Positions 32,716 to 44,000 of a DNA stretch of 64,000 nucleotides are shown here, in pieces. The stretch is from Streptomyces sp. S.PB5. Its GTDB lineage: Bacteria; Actinomycetota; Actinomycetes; Streptomycetales; Streptomycetaceae. How positions within the stretch are numbered: position 1 is the stretch's first letter; the number at the start of each line of letters is the position of its first letter. The position numbers were made by a program, and so were the translations under genes. The DNA is taken from contig NZ_JAQMWP010000004.1 in NCBI RefSeq assembly GCF_030403745.1, forward strand, positions 310,001-374,000, written 5' to 3'. The notes beneath the pieces were generated by a model that was given only the letters and a program-made list of their open reading frames with translations, ran no database searches and was not told the origin of the DNA.

Positions 32716-34128
32716 GTGTTTTCTGCGTTGTTGTCCGCGTGCAGGCGAGGAGCGGTCCGCGGTGCCGCCGCGACACTGGCGTCCGGGCTCGTCGCGGCCG
32801 GCGCGCTGATGGCCGGCGGCGGTGTGTCCGTCGCCGCGAACGGGGCGGCGGCGCAGAGCCAGGGCGGGGCTACGGCCACCATAGGCGGCCTGAAGACGTA
32901 CGGCGCCGCCGTCATACACGACGACTCCGGGGACCTGCAGGTGTCGGCGGGACTGTTCGAGATGTCCGTCGACGGAGGCGGCACGCTTCAGACGTACTGC
33001 GTGGACCTCCACAACCCCACACAGCGGGACGCCAAGTACCACGAGACGCCCTGGAGCGGCACCTCGCTGGGCGCCAACAAGGACGCCGGCAAGATCCGCT
33101 GGATCCTGCAGAACTCCTATCCGCAGGTGAACGACCTCGCTGCGCTCGCCGCCAAGGCGGGCGTCCAGGGCGGCCTCACCGAGCAGGACGCGGCGGCGGG
33201 CACCCAGGTGGCCATCTGGCGCTACTCCGACGATGCGAACGTCGACGCCGTCGACCCGCAGGCCGAGAGGCTCGCCGACTATCTCCACAAGAGCGCGCGT
33301 GACCTGGCGGAGCCCAAGGCGTCGCTGACCCTCGACTCCGCCGCGGTCTCCGGCCGTCCCGGTGGTCTGCTCGGCCCGGTGACCGTGCGCACCAACGCGG
33401 ACACCGTGACGGTGACACCGCCGACGGATGCGGCCACCAGCGGGGTGCGGATCGTCGGCAAGGACGGCAAGCCCCTCACCTCCGCGCGCGACGGCGGCGA
33501 GCTGTTCTTCGACGTCCCCGAGGACGCGGCGGCCGGCTCCGCCGAGCTGACCGTGCAGGCCTCCACCACCGTGCCGGTCGGCCGTGCCTTCTCCTCCGAG
33601 AGCCGCAGCCAGACCCAGATCCTCGCCGGCTCCAGCGAGTCGACGGTCTCGGCGACCGCGAGCGCGACCTGGGCCGACCGGGGCGCGATACCCGCACTGT
33701 CCGCGGCGAAGAACTGCGCCAAGGGCGGCGTGGACATCACCGCGGCCAACGAGGGCGACGCGGTCTTCGCCTTCGAGCTGCTCGGCATCGGCTACAGCAT
33801 TCCGGCGGGCGAGGCGCGGACGGTGACGATCCCGCTCCGGGAGGACCAGGCGTACGACTTCACGATCACCGGTCCGGGGGGCCTGCAGAAGCGCTTCACG
33901 GGTGTCCTCGACTGCCAGACCCAGGGCGCGGAGACGGGCGACGTCGTCCAGACCCTGAGCGAGCCCAGCCCGGCGACGGTCGGGGGCGTCTCGGACGGCA
34001 CGAACCTCGCCGAGACGGGCGCGTCCAGTGCGACTCCGATGATCGCCGGGGTGGCGATCGGGTTCGTGGTGATCGGCGGCGCGGCGCTGGTGTTCGTGCG
34101 CGAGAGGAAGGCGCCGACGCGGGGGTGA
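32716..34128 (+). CDS. Sortase-anchored thioester (TQXA) surface protein
   Basis: 470 aa from GTG 32716 (AAGGGGAA upstream). The signal peptide ends near residue 41. A thioester (TQXA) domain covers about 85-200: the Cys in LQTYCVDLHNP and the Gln in GTQVAIWRYS are the pair that forms an internal thioester able to bind host or surface nucleophiles covalently. After a Thr/Ala-rich stalk it ends with the sortase signal LAETG, a membrane segment (PMIAGVAIGFVVIGGAALVF) and a basic tail. LAxTG signals are recognised by class E sortases in Streptomyces, the enzymes that also anchor long chaplins. Probable adhesin or aerial-surface component. Confidence 0.92.
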   Translation: MFSALLSACRRGAVRGAAATLASGLVAAGALMAGGGVSVAANGAAAQSQGGATATIGGLKTYGAAVIHDDSGDLQVSAGLFEMSVDGGGTLQTYCVDLHNPTQRDAKYHETPWSGTSLGANKDAGKIRWILQNSYPQVNDLAALAAKAGVQGGLTEQDAAAGTQVAIWRYSDDANVDAVDPQAERLADYLHKSARDLAEPKASLTLDSAAVSGRPGGLLGPVTVRTNADTVTVTPPTDAATSGVRIVGKDGKPLTSARDGGELFFDVPEDAAAGSAELTVQASTTVPVGRAFSSESRSQTQILAGSSESTVSATASATWADRGAIPALSAAKNCAKGGVDITAANEGDAVFAFELLGIGYSIPAGEARTVTIPLREDQAYDFTITGPGGLQKRFTGVLDCQTQGAETGDVVQTLSEPSPATVGGVSDGTNLAETGASSATPMIAGVAIGFVVIGGAALVFVRERKAPTRG

Positions 34129-34282
34129 GGGACGCCACCGGGCGACGTTCCGTGACGGGGCGGTCACCGGGTGGGGTGGCCGGGCGGGGGCCTGACGTAC
34201 GGGTTTCCGTCCGGGGATGGACGTACGGCAAGATGGGGTGTATCTGCCCACTGCCAGATTTCAAGCTGCCGGACGGTTTCTC

Positions 34283-35947
<1,665 letters not shown>

Positions 35948-35953
35948 TCGATC

Positions 35954-36367
35954 TTGCGGCATATCTACCACTGCCCGCTGCGCTGGGCGGACATGGACGC
36001 ATACGGCCACGTCAACAACGTGGTGTTCCTCCGCTATCTGGAGGAAGCCCGTATCGACTTCCTGTTCCGCCCGGAGAAGGACTTCAAGCAGGGGTCCGTG
36101 GTGGCGCGCCATGAGATCGACTACAAGCGGCAGCTCGTGCACCGGCACACTCCGGTGGACATCGAGCTGTGGGTCACCGAGATAAGGGCGGCGTCCTTCA
36201 CCATCTCCTACGAGGTGAAGGACGACGACCTGGTGTATGTGCGCGCCTCGACCGTCATAGTGCCGTTCGACTTCGAGGCGCAGCGGCCGCGGCGGATCAC
36301 CTCCGAGGAGCGGGAGTTCCTGGAGGGATACCGGGATGACGACGAGGAGGAGGCCGTCGCCGCATGA
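35954..36367 (+). CDS. Hotdog-fold acyl-CoA thioesterase (4HBT/YbgC-like)
   Basis: 137 aa from TTG 35954, 6 nt after ettA. Active-site signature RWADMDAYGHVNNVVFLRYL (Asp and His/Asn region of the 4HBT family), followed by the central helix EEARIDFLF and the strand segment RHEIDYKRQLVHRHTPVDIE. Hydrolyses acyl-CoA thioesters; substrate unknown. The acidic C-terminus (DDDEEEAVAA) overlaps the next gene's start (ATGA). Confidence 0.9.
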   Translation: MRHIYHCPLRWADMDAYGHVNNVVFLRYLEEARIDFLFRPEKDFKQGSVVARHEIDYKRQLVHRHTPVDIELWVTEIRAASFTISYEVKDDDLVYVRASTVIVPFDFEAQRPRRITSEEREFLEGYRDDDEEEAVAA

Positions 36368-37038
36368 CGGTCCTCCACCTCGCCGACGAGGGGGAGGCGG
36401 CGGACCTCGCGGCCTTCCTCTCCCGGTTGCTCCACTACGACCGTGGGGCCGCGGTGCGTCTTCAGGCGGCCGGTACCGCGCTCGCCGTCTTCGGGCGGCC
36501 GCCGTCCTTCGAGGTGCTGGCGATCCGCGCGGCGCGGCTGGCGAAGCCGTATGAGAACGGGCTGGACGCCAGCCTCGATGTGACCGTGTCCGCGGGGGAG
36601 TTGCTCGAGTCCGTCGACGAGGTGGCGGCGACGGCCGTGGTGCCGGGGGCCGTCACGGGGCCGCCCTGGGCGGGGGTGCTTCCGCCGCGGGGCGGGTGGC
36701 AGCCGGTGCCGGGGCTGCCCGCGGCGGACGCGTTGCGGGCGATGGTCGGTTCCGGGGTCGCCGAATTCCGGGCCCGTACCGGGGAGTTGGCGCCTGAGCT
36801 GCGTACCCGTGCCGAACTCGACCGGATCGGGCGGGAGATCTGGTCCCGGAGCGTCGGGGACACCCGGCTGCCCGTGCGAGCGGTGCATGCCGCGCAGTCG
36901 CTCGGGTTCCTGCGGGCCGGGGGCGGCGGGGAGCTGGCGTTGCTGGCCTCCGGGGCGTGGCTGCGGCTGCGTACGCCCTTCGGGTCGATCGCCGTGCGGC
37001 GGGCGGGACTCGGGGCGCTGGATGTCAGCGTGCGCTGA
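36364..37038 (+). CDS. Conserved actinobacterial protein, unknown function
   Basis: 224 aa, ATG 36364 overlapping the thioesterase stop. No signal peptide or membrane segments. Begins MTVLHLADEGEAADLAAFLS and contains TGELAPELRTRAELDRIGRE and a Gly-rich turn before the end. I recognise no catalytic motif. Its stable position behind ettA and the thioesterase in streptomycetes is recalled from memory, so a related function is only suggested. The next gene, on the opposite strand, ends 23 nt away. Confidence 0.8.
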   Translation: MTVLHLADEGEAADLAAFLSRLLHYDRGAAVRLQAAGTALAVFGRPPSFEVLAIRAARLAKPYENGLDASLDVTVSAGELLESVDEVAATAVVPGAVTGPPWAGVLPPRGGWQPVPGLPAADALRAMVGSGVAEFRARTGELAPELRTRAELDRIGREIWSRSVGDTRLPVRAVHAAQSLGFLRAGGGGELALLASGAWLRLRTPFGSIAVRRAGLGALDVSVR

Positions 37039-37061
37039 GTCGTCCGGGCTCCTTCAGGTCT

Positions 37062-38042
37062 CTAGGCGCGGCCGTTGTTGCGGTCGCGGTCGCTGTCGTC
37101 CGGCCATACGCCGATGTGGTCCGGTTCCAGTTCCAGGGCCACTCGGTCGCGCATGCCGAGGGCTGCCGTGTACTCGGCGGGGAGCTGGAGGCGGCTGGCC
37201 CGGTCGAGCATGGCGTATTCGCGGGCCACGACGGTCTCGTGGCCCGTCGTCTCGTCCACCTCGCTGCGGCGCAGTACCTCCGTGGAGGTGCGGCCGTCCC
37301 GGATGGCCACCGTGCGGCGGACCTCGCCGGCCACGGCCTGGTCGTGGGTGACGATGACGATCGTCGTGCCCAGGTGCTCGTTGGCCGTGCGGAACGCCGC
37401 GAAGATCTGTTCCGCGGTGTGGGAGTCGAGTTCGCCGGTGGGTTCGTCGGCGAGGAGGACCGCGGGGGAGTTGGCGAGGGCCACCGCTATCGCCACGCGT
37501 TGCTGCTGGCCGCCGGACATCTGCTGGGGGTGGCGGTCCCGGCAGTCGGCCACGCCCAGGAGGTCCAGGAGTTCCAGGGCGCGTTCCGTCTGTGCCTTGC
37601 GGGTCTTGCGGGTCGCCTTCGTGGCCAGCTGCATCGGGAGCGTGATGTTCTGGGCGGCCGTCAGGTAGGGGAGCAGGTTGCGGGCCGTCTGCTGCCAGAC
37701 GAAGCCGACGGTCTTGCGGCGGTAGGCCAGGCGGTCCTTCGGGGTCATGGTGAGGAGGTCGTGGTCGGCGACCCGGGCCGCGCCGGCGGTGGGGGTGTCC
37801 AGGCCGGCGAGGATGTTCATGAGGGTGGACTTGCCGCTGCCGGATGCGCCCACCAGGGCCATCAGTTCGCCCTCCCGGACGAGGAGGTCGAGGCCCTGGA
37901 GGGCTTGGACCTCTATGCCGTCCGTGGTGAAGATGCGGACGAGTCGGTCGCAGGTGATCAGGGCGTCGTGGCCGTAGGTGGGGGTGTTGCGGGCGGTCGC
38001 CGCGCGGGTGGTCAGGTCGGCGAGGGTGGGGTTCGTGGTCAC
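37062..38042 (-). CDS. ABC transporter ATP-binding protein (MacB/LolD type)
   Basis: 326 aa from GTG 38042 (GAGGAG, 6-nt spacer), preferred to the upstream GTG/ATG candidates, which code for low-complexity Pro/Arg. Walker A ALVGASGSGKSTLMNILAGL, Q-loop FVWQQTARNLLPYLT, signature MSGGQQQRVAIAVAL, Walker B AVLLADEPTGELD and switch His VIVTHD. A C-terminal extension of about 90 residues follows the cassette. It energises the two FtsX-like permeases encoded immediately upstream, an export or mechanotransmission type of ABC system rather than an importer. Confidence 0.92.
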   Translation of the reverse strand: MTTNPTLADLTTRAATARNTPTYGHDALITCDRLVRIFTTDGIEVQALQGLDLLVREGELMALVGASGSGKSTLMNILAGLDTPTAGAARVADHDLLTMTPKDRLAYRRKTVGFVWQQTARNLLPYLTAAQNITLPMQLATKATRKTRKAQTERALELLDLLGVADCRDRHPQQMSGGQQQRVAIAVALANSPAVLLADEPTGELDSHTAEQIFAAFRTANEHLGTTIVIVTHDQAVAGEVRRTVAIRDGRTSTEVLRRSEVDETTGHETVVAREYAMLDRASRLQLPAEYTAALGMRDRVALELEPDHIGVWPDDSDRDRNNGRA

Positions 38043-38141
38043 TTGGGGCTCCTCGGGGCGCTGGCCGGGGCGGGGGGTGCGGCGCGGGTGAGTGCGGCGG
38101 GGGCGGGTGCGGCAGGGGTGAGGGTTGCTGCCGGGGTGGAG

Positions 38142-38167
38142 GCACTCGCCCGCGCCGGCGGGGTGCC
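38142..38167. repeat. Copy of a GC-rich dispersed element
   Basis: GCACTCGCCCGCGCCGGCGG continuing GGTGCC is nearly identical to 46233-46258, where it continues into the palindromic element at 46255. It lies in the 205-nt gap between permease and ATPase genes. Confidence 0.6.
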
Positions 38168-38247
38168 GCTCTCTTCGGGGCGGGAGCGGCCCCAGCGGCA
38201 CGACTGCCCGCAGCTACGGTGGAGACCGAGTACGGCTTGCCGGGGGC

Positions 38248-41034
38248 TCATCTCGTGTCCCCCGCCCGTAGCTCCCTCACCGAGCCCCGTCTGCCCGACC
38301 ACCAGGCCTGGACGCCGGCCACACCCACCGTCATCAGGACCACCGCCGTTGCCGGGATCGCCAAGGACAGGGGGGACGTGCTCAGTTCGGCTCGGCCTGA
38401 GGGGGCGGCCGGGGCGGAGGAGGCCAGGGCGATGGTGGTCAGGTCGATGCCGGGGGAGAGCAGGATCACGGTCGCCCAGCCGGTCAGCGCGCCGCCCACC
38501 GCCGCCAGTACCGCCTGCGGGAGGGACTCCAGGATCAGCAGACGGCGGCCCTGGGAGCGGGTGAGGCCCATGGTGCGGAGGCGGGCCAGGAGGGCGGTGC
38601 GTTCGGGCGCCGCGCGCAGGAGGGACAGCAGCAGGGCCAGCACCGCGTAGCCCGCGCCCGCCGCCACCGCCGCCGTGTAGATGTGCTCGGCGCCGGACTG
38701 CAGCGGGGAGTTGACGTACGCGGACCTCTCCTCCGCGCGCAGCTGCACATGGGCCGTATCGGGCGCGGCCTTGCGCAGGGCGGTGGCGTCCACCCCGGAA
38801 CCCGTCAGCAGCAGCGTCGTCGGGCGTGCCGCCGCCTTCGGCAGGCTCGCCCGGTTCACCAGCAGGAACTCCGTGCCCGCCACCGCAGGGGTGCGGTCGC
38901 GGATCTCGGTGATGCGGACGGTGATCTTGCCGCCGCCGTCCGGGAGGTTCACGGGGAAGGGCCGGGTGCCGTACGTCGCGGCGACCGTCGGGGAGGCCAC
39001 CGCCGGCACGACCTCCCCGGTGCCGACCGTCAGATCGGACTCGGCGAAGGGGCCGAGGCCCGTCCGTGCCGCCAACTCCGTGTAGGCCGCCGGGTCCACG
39101 CCCACCACCGGTGCCGACTGGCGGCCGTTGTCGAGCTGGGCCAGGTACGCGATGCTCACCGGCGTCACGGCCGTCACGCCCGGCACCTGTCGGACCCGGT
39201 CGGGCAGGGCGGACGGCAGGGGCTCGTCCGCGTCCACCCGGGCGTCCGCGCCCACCGTCACGAGGGCCGCGTGGTCGCGGGCCTCGCTCACACCCGTCAG
39301 GACCGAGCCGCCGAAGGCCGCTGTCGTGAGGGCGGTGAGGAGGGCCAGGAGCGGCAGGACCGCCGAGGCGGAGGTGCGGCCCGCGCGGGCGAGGGAGAGA
39401 TGAGCGACCACGCCCCGCAGGCGGCCGGCCGGGCGGGAGAGGCGGCGCAGGGGGAGCGGGTAGACGCGGACCAGGACCAGAGCCGCGATCACCCCCGTCA
39501 ACACCGGTGCCACGGCGGAGAGTTCGTCGCCCTGCGAGCCTCTCCGGCGCAGGGTCTCCACCGCCGCGAGGGCCAGCACGAGGAGGGTCAGTTCGGCGAC
39601 CGTGCGGCGGCGGGAAGGCCGTACCGTCGCCACGTCCTCGCGGCCGGTGTGGATCCGTACGACCCGGTGCGCGACCACCGCGCGGAGGGGGAGGGCGGCG
39701 CAGGCCGCGGCCGTGACCGCGGCGGCCGCCGCGATCGCGTACGTCGTCCTGCCCTCCGGGACCAGCAGCAGGGCCGCCGTCAGGCCCAGCGCGCCGGCCG
39801 GGACGGCCGTCGTCGCCGTCTCGGCGAACAGGCGGGCCGCGAGGCCCCGCAGGGAGGCGCCGCGGGCGCGCAGGAGGGCGAGTTCGCTGCGACGGCGCTC
39901 GGCGGCCAGGCCGCCCGCCATCAGCAGGACCACCGCGGCCACCGTGCCGGCGCCGAAGGCGGCCACCGCGACGAGCGGGGAGACGCCGTCGCGCAGGCGG
40001 TCGTAGGCGGTCAGGATGTCGTCGAGGTCGGTGTCCGCGTCGGTCATGGGGCCGGTCGACTCGCGGATCTCGCGGAGGACCGGGCCGGACTCCAGGGAGG
40101 CGACCGCGGCCTTCAGCTCGGCGGCGTCGTAGGCGTGCAGGGCGTCCGTCACCGGGGCCAACTGCCAGTAGGGCAGCGGGATTCCGGGGGTGCCCAGCAG
40201 CGCGGGGGCCGCCTCGGGGGCGAGCAGAAGGGCGCCGAGCCAGTACTTCTCCGACGGCAGACCGGGGATGGGGACCTGGGCGGGCCGGTGCAGGACCGGA
40301 TGGGTCGACCAGTAGGCGCCGGACGGGTCGCGCGGGGTGACGATGCCGGTGATGCGGACGGTCAGCGGGTCGCGGCCCTCGCCGGGTACGTGGATGCGTG
40401 AACCGACCTTGATGTGCAGGCTCTTGGCGGTCGCCGCGCTGACCGCGGCCTCCACCTCGGGCGTCCGCGCGCTCACCGCGTCCTGCACGATCGGCAGCCG
40501 GCCCTCGACCTTGCGGACATGGTCGGCGAGGCCGTGCTGGGCGACCAGGGTGACCTGGGCGGGCGCGCCGGAGGGCCGCGGGAGCCAGGGGTCCGGCACC
40601 TCCATGCTGGAGGTGGTTTGCGCGCCGTACGTCGACTGGGTGCGGTCGATGACGAGGGGACGCTCGATCACGGCGAGGATCTTCGCGTACTGGGCGGCCA
40701 GGTCCGAGGGGTCGAGATCGTCCTCCGAGAGGAAGCCGTACTCGGGCTGCGCGAACAACTCCACGGTCGTCCGGCCGGGGCCGGCCTGCTCGACGGCGTG
40801 GTGCAGGCCCTCGTCCTCGTAGCGGTCGACCGTGCGCGGGAAGGCCGCGGCGAGACAGGCGGTGAGCGCCACCATCAGGGCGAGGGCGAGCGCCGCACCG
40901 GGCGCGGCGCGCAGCCGGGTGCGGATCCAGGGGGCACGCACACGAGGGGCGCGGACCCCGGGCGTGCCGGACTGCTTGGTACGGCTCCGGGGGATACGGC
41001 TCCGGGGCGTGCGGACGGACTTCATCTCACTCAC
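38248..41034 (-). CDS. FtsX/MacB-like ABC permease
   Basis: 928 aa, starting GTG 41034 (8-nt overlap with the preceding gene) or ATG 41025. An Arg/Pro-rich cytoplasmic leader is followed by a first membrane segment (AALALALMVALTACLAAAFP), a large extracytoplasmic domain, then FtsX-type helix bundles (VAVAAFGAGTVAAVVLLMAG with LRARGASLRGLAARLFAE; later AAVAAGAGYAVLALLLSLLR with RTMGLTRSQGRRLL). The R..G....L... coupling-helix pattern is typical. Likely partner of the other permease and the ATPase; cargo unknown (lipoprotein, peptide or stress signal). Confidence 0.85.
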   Translation of the reverse strand: MSEMKSVRTPRSRIPRSRTKQSGTPGVRAPRVRAPWIRTRLRAAPGAALALALMVALTACLAAAFPRTVDRYEDEGLHHAVEQAGPGRTTVELFAQPEYGFLSEDDLDPSDLAAQYAKILAVIERPLVIDRTQSTYGAQTTSSMEVPDPWLPRPSGAPAQVTLVAQHGLADHVRKVEGRLPIVQDAVSARTPEVEAAVSAATAKSLHIKVGSRIHVPGEGRDPLTVRITGIVTPRDPSGAYWSTHPVLHRPAQVPIPGLPSEKYWLGALLLAPEAAPALLGTPGIPLPYWQLAPVTDALHAYDAAELKAAVASLESGPVLREIRESTGPMTDADTDLDDILTAYDRLRDGVSPLVAVAAFGAGTVAAVVLLMAGGLAAERRRSELALLRARGASLRGLAARLFAETATTAVPAGALGLTAALLLVPEGRTTYAIAAAAAVTAAACAALPLRAVVAHRVVRIHTGREDVATVRPSRRRTVAELTLLVLALAAVETLRRRGSQGDELSAVAPVLTGVIAALVLVRVYPLPLRRLSRPAGRLRGVVAHLSLARAGRTSASAVLPLLALLTALTTAAFGGSVLTGVSEARDHAALVTVGADARVDADEPLPSALPDRVRQVPGVTAVTPVSIAYLAQLDNGRQSAPVVGVDPAAYTELAARTGLGPFAESDLTVGTGEVVPAVASPTVAATYGTRPFPVNLPDGGGKITVRITEIRDRTPAVAGTEFLLVNRASLPKAAARPTTLLLTGSGVDATALRKAAPDTAHVQLRAEERSAYVNSPLQSGAEHIYTAAVAAGAGYAVLALLLSLLRAAPERTALLARLRTMGLTRSQGRRLLILESLPQAVLAAVGGALTGWATVILLSPGIDLTTIALASSAPAAPSGRAELSTSPLSLAIPATAVVLMTVGVAGVQAWWSGRRGSVRELRAGDTR

Positions 41035-44000
41035 TGCCCTGCTCCCTCAGTGCCACCACCGGATTCGCCCGCCGCAACGCCAGCACCCCCGTCACCACCA
41101 ACGGCGTCACCGCCACCGCCACCAGCAGTACGACGACCCGCGGCACCGGAAGCTCGACCAGCACCCCGGGCACCGGCCGGGTCGCCTCCGTGGTCAGGAC
41201 GACCAGCGGGATCACCGCCCGTGCCAGCACGGTGCCGAGGGCCGTGCCCACCAGCAGGGCCAGCGTCACCAGCACGCCCTGCTCGACCGCGATCGTGCGG
41301 GCCAGCCTGCGCCGCGGGGCGCCCAGGGCCCGCAGGACCGCGAACTCCGAGTCCCGCTCCCGCAGCGACCCCGCCGCGCTCACCGCGAACCCGAGCGCCG
41401 CCAGCGCCGCCGCGACCCCGGCCGCCGCGGTGAACGCCGCCTCGGGGCCCGCCCCGAACGCGTCGTCGCGCAACTCCGCGGCGATCTCGTCGCGTACGAC
41501 GACCTGCGTGGGGTCCATGTCCGGGCGGTCCCGCAACTCGGCCGCGACCGCGGCGGCCTTGCCCCGGTCCGTCTCCAGCCACCACTCCGTCGGCGTCACG
41601 CTCTCCCCGTACCGCGCCTCCAACACCCGGTTCACGGACCGCAGATCGACCAGCAGGGCCCCGCCGTCCGCCCCCGTCGTCGGCAGCGCCGACACGGCCG
41701 CCACGATCCGTACCGGCAGCGTCCGGCCGCCGAACGCCACATCCACGCGCTGCCCGGTGCGGGCGCCCACGGAGGCGAGGTAGCGGTCGGTCGCCACGGC
41801 CGTGAGCTGCGGCGGGGCGGGCTGGGCGACCTGCATGCGGACGGTCAACGAGGCGATGACATAAGGGTTGTCGGCCGGGAGGTACCCGGTGCCGAACTCG
41901 ACCCCCGGCGCCCCCGCCCCGCGCACCCGGGGCTTGCTCGGGAGGTTGACGCCGTCCAGCTCCTCGACGATCCCGTCGGCGAGTGAGCGGACCGTCCAGT
42001 CGGCGGGCAACGGCACCTGCCGCACGGACCGGTCGGGTCGTACGGCCGTCAACCCGCCGAGCGTCAGGCGCTGTTGCTGCGCCTCGCCGACCGGGACGGG
42101 CTGGACCAGCTGTACGTCCGTCAGCGTCAACGGGCCGGAGGGGACGGCGAGTTCGAGGGCGTGCGGGCGGCCGTCGCCGACGAGGGTGCCCGCCGGGACC
42201 CGGTAGGGGGTGCCGTAGCGGTCCTCCAGGGTCACCGTCACATCGGTCACGGTGTCCGCCGAGGCGCTGTCCAGCGTGGCCGTCAGACGCAGCCGGGACG
42301 TGCCCGCGGGAATCTTCGCGCCCGCCGTCGTGCCTTTCGGGCCGAGGCGGGCGAGCAGCGGGCGCACCGGCTCGGAGGCGAGGTCGGAGCGCATCAGCAC
42401 GGTGTCCGCCGAGTGCGCGGTGTCCAGAGCGAGGACCGTCGCCGTGCGGTTGCCGGACAGGGGCAGCTCGGAGCGTACGGCGGGAGCGGCCCGTCGTACG
42501 CCGTCCAGGGCCGCGTACTCGTCGGTGCGGCCCAGGTCGTCCTGGCCGTTGGCCGTGACGCGCACCGGCACTCCGGCGCGGAAGTCGGCCTGGTCGTCCT
42601 GCGAGCGGTTCCAGGAGGCGCCCTGGGCGATCGCCAGCATGCCGAGGGCGACGGCGAGGACCAGCAGCAGCACCGGGCCCGCGCCGCGTCCGGGGCGGCG
42701 GCCGATCTGCCAGCCCGCGAGGGCCGCGGCCAGCCCCCGCCCCGCGGCCGCCCGGCGTTCGGCGAGGCGGGCCAGCGGGGGCAGCAGGCGCAGGGTGAGG
42801 ACCGTACCGGCGAGGAGGGCGAGGGCGGGGGCGGCGACCAACAGCGGGTCGACGCCGAGGGCGCCGATGGGGGTCCCCCCGCTCGAACGAAGTTGAGAGT
42901 GGGGGATGTCGCCGGTCACCGCGCCGGTGGTCTGGCTGCTGAGCTGCCAGTACGCGACCCCGGCGATCACCAGCAGTCCGATGTCGGCGCCCGAGCGGAC
43001 CGCACCGGGCAGCGCGCGGGCCCGGCCGCCCCGCTCGAAGGAGGCCGTCAGCGCGGGCAGCGTCACCGCGAGGGCGCAGCCCAGCGCGACCCCCGCCGCC
43101 ACCAGCCAGACGCCGAGGCGTCCGCCCGCCGGTACGTCGATGCGGAGGCCGATCCGGGCCAACGCGCCCTGTCCGGCGAGCAGTCGGGTCAGCGGTCCCG
43201 CCAGCAGCGGCGCCAGCGTCACCGCGGGGACGGCGAGCAGCAGCGCCTCCAGGGCGGCCAGGCCCGCGACCCGGGGCCGGGAGGCGCCGCGGGCCAGCAA
43301 CAGCCGGGTCTCGCCGGTGCGTTGGGAGCTCAGCAGCCGGGCCACCAGGAGCAGCGCCCAGCCCGCGAGCAGCGCGAGCTGCAGCGCGACGATCAGCAGG
43401 GTCGAGCGGGAGACCAGCAGCGAGCGGTCGATCCCGTCGAGGACGGCGGGCAGTTGGGTGGTCACGGCCGTCGTGCCGCTCAGCGCGGGCTCGCCGCGCA
43501 GCGCCGCGGTCCCGCCGCGGGCCGCCTCGCGCAGGGCGTCGATCCGGGCGGTCGTCATCGACGAGAAGTCGGCCGTCGCCAGCCAGCCCGACGGGCCGGT
43601 GGTCACCCGGCCGCCGGTCAGGGTCTCCGGAGCAGTGAGCAGGGGGCCGTACGTCGTGAAGTCGACCTTGTTGACGCCGCGGCCGCGCAGGTCGTCGAGG
43701 AGCTGCCAGTACGAGTCGTCCGCGTGGACGGGCCGGTACAGGCCGACGATCTCGGCGGTCACCTTCGGGCCGCCGAGCCGGTCGACGAGGGTGAGTTCGG
43801 CGCCGGGCCGCAGCTTCAGGAGCCGGGCGGCGGACTGGGGGAGCGCGACCTCGACCGTGGAGGAGGCCGACGAGGGGGGCGTCGAGGAGTTCGCCGAGGG
43901 GGGCGCCGAGGGCGTGCGGCCCTCGGTGATCCGCACCTGCGTGGTGTCCAGCGCCGCGAAGTGCGTCAGATCCGGGTCCCCGGAACGCTCGGCGGCGGGC

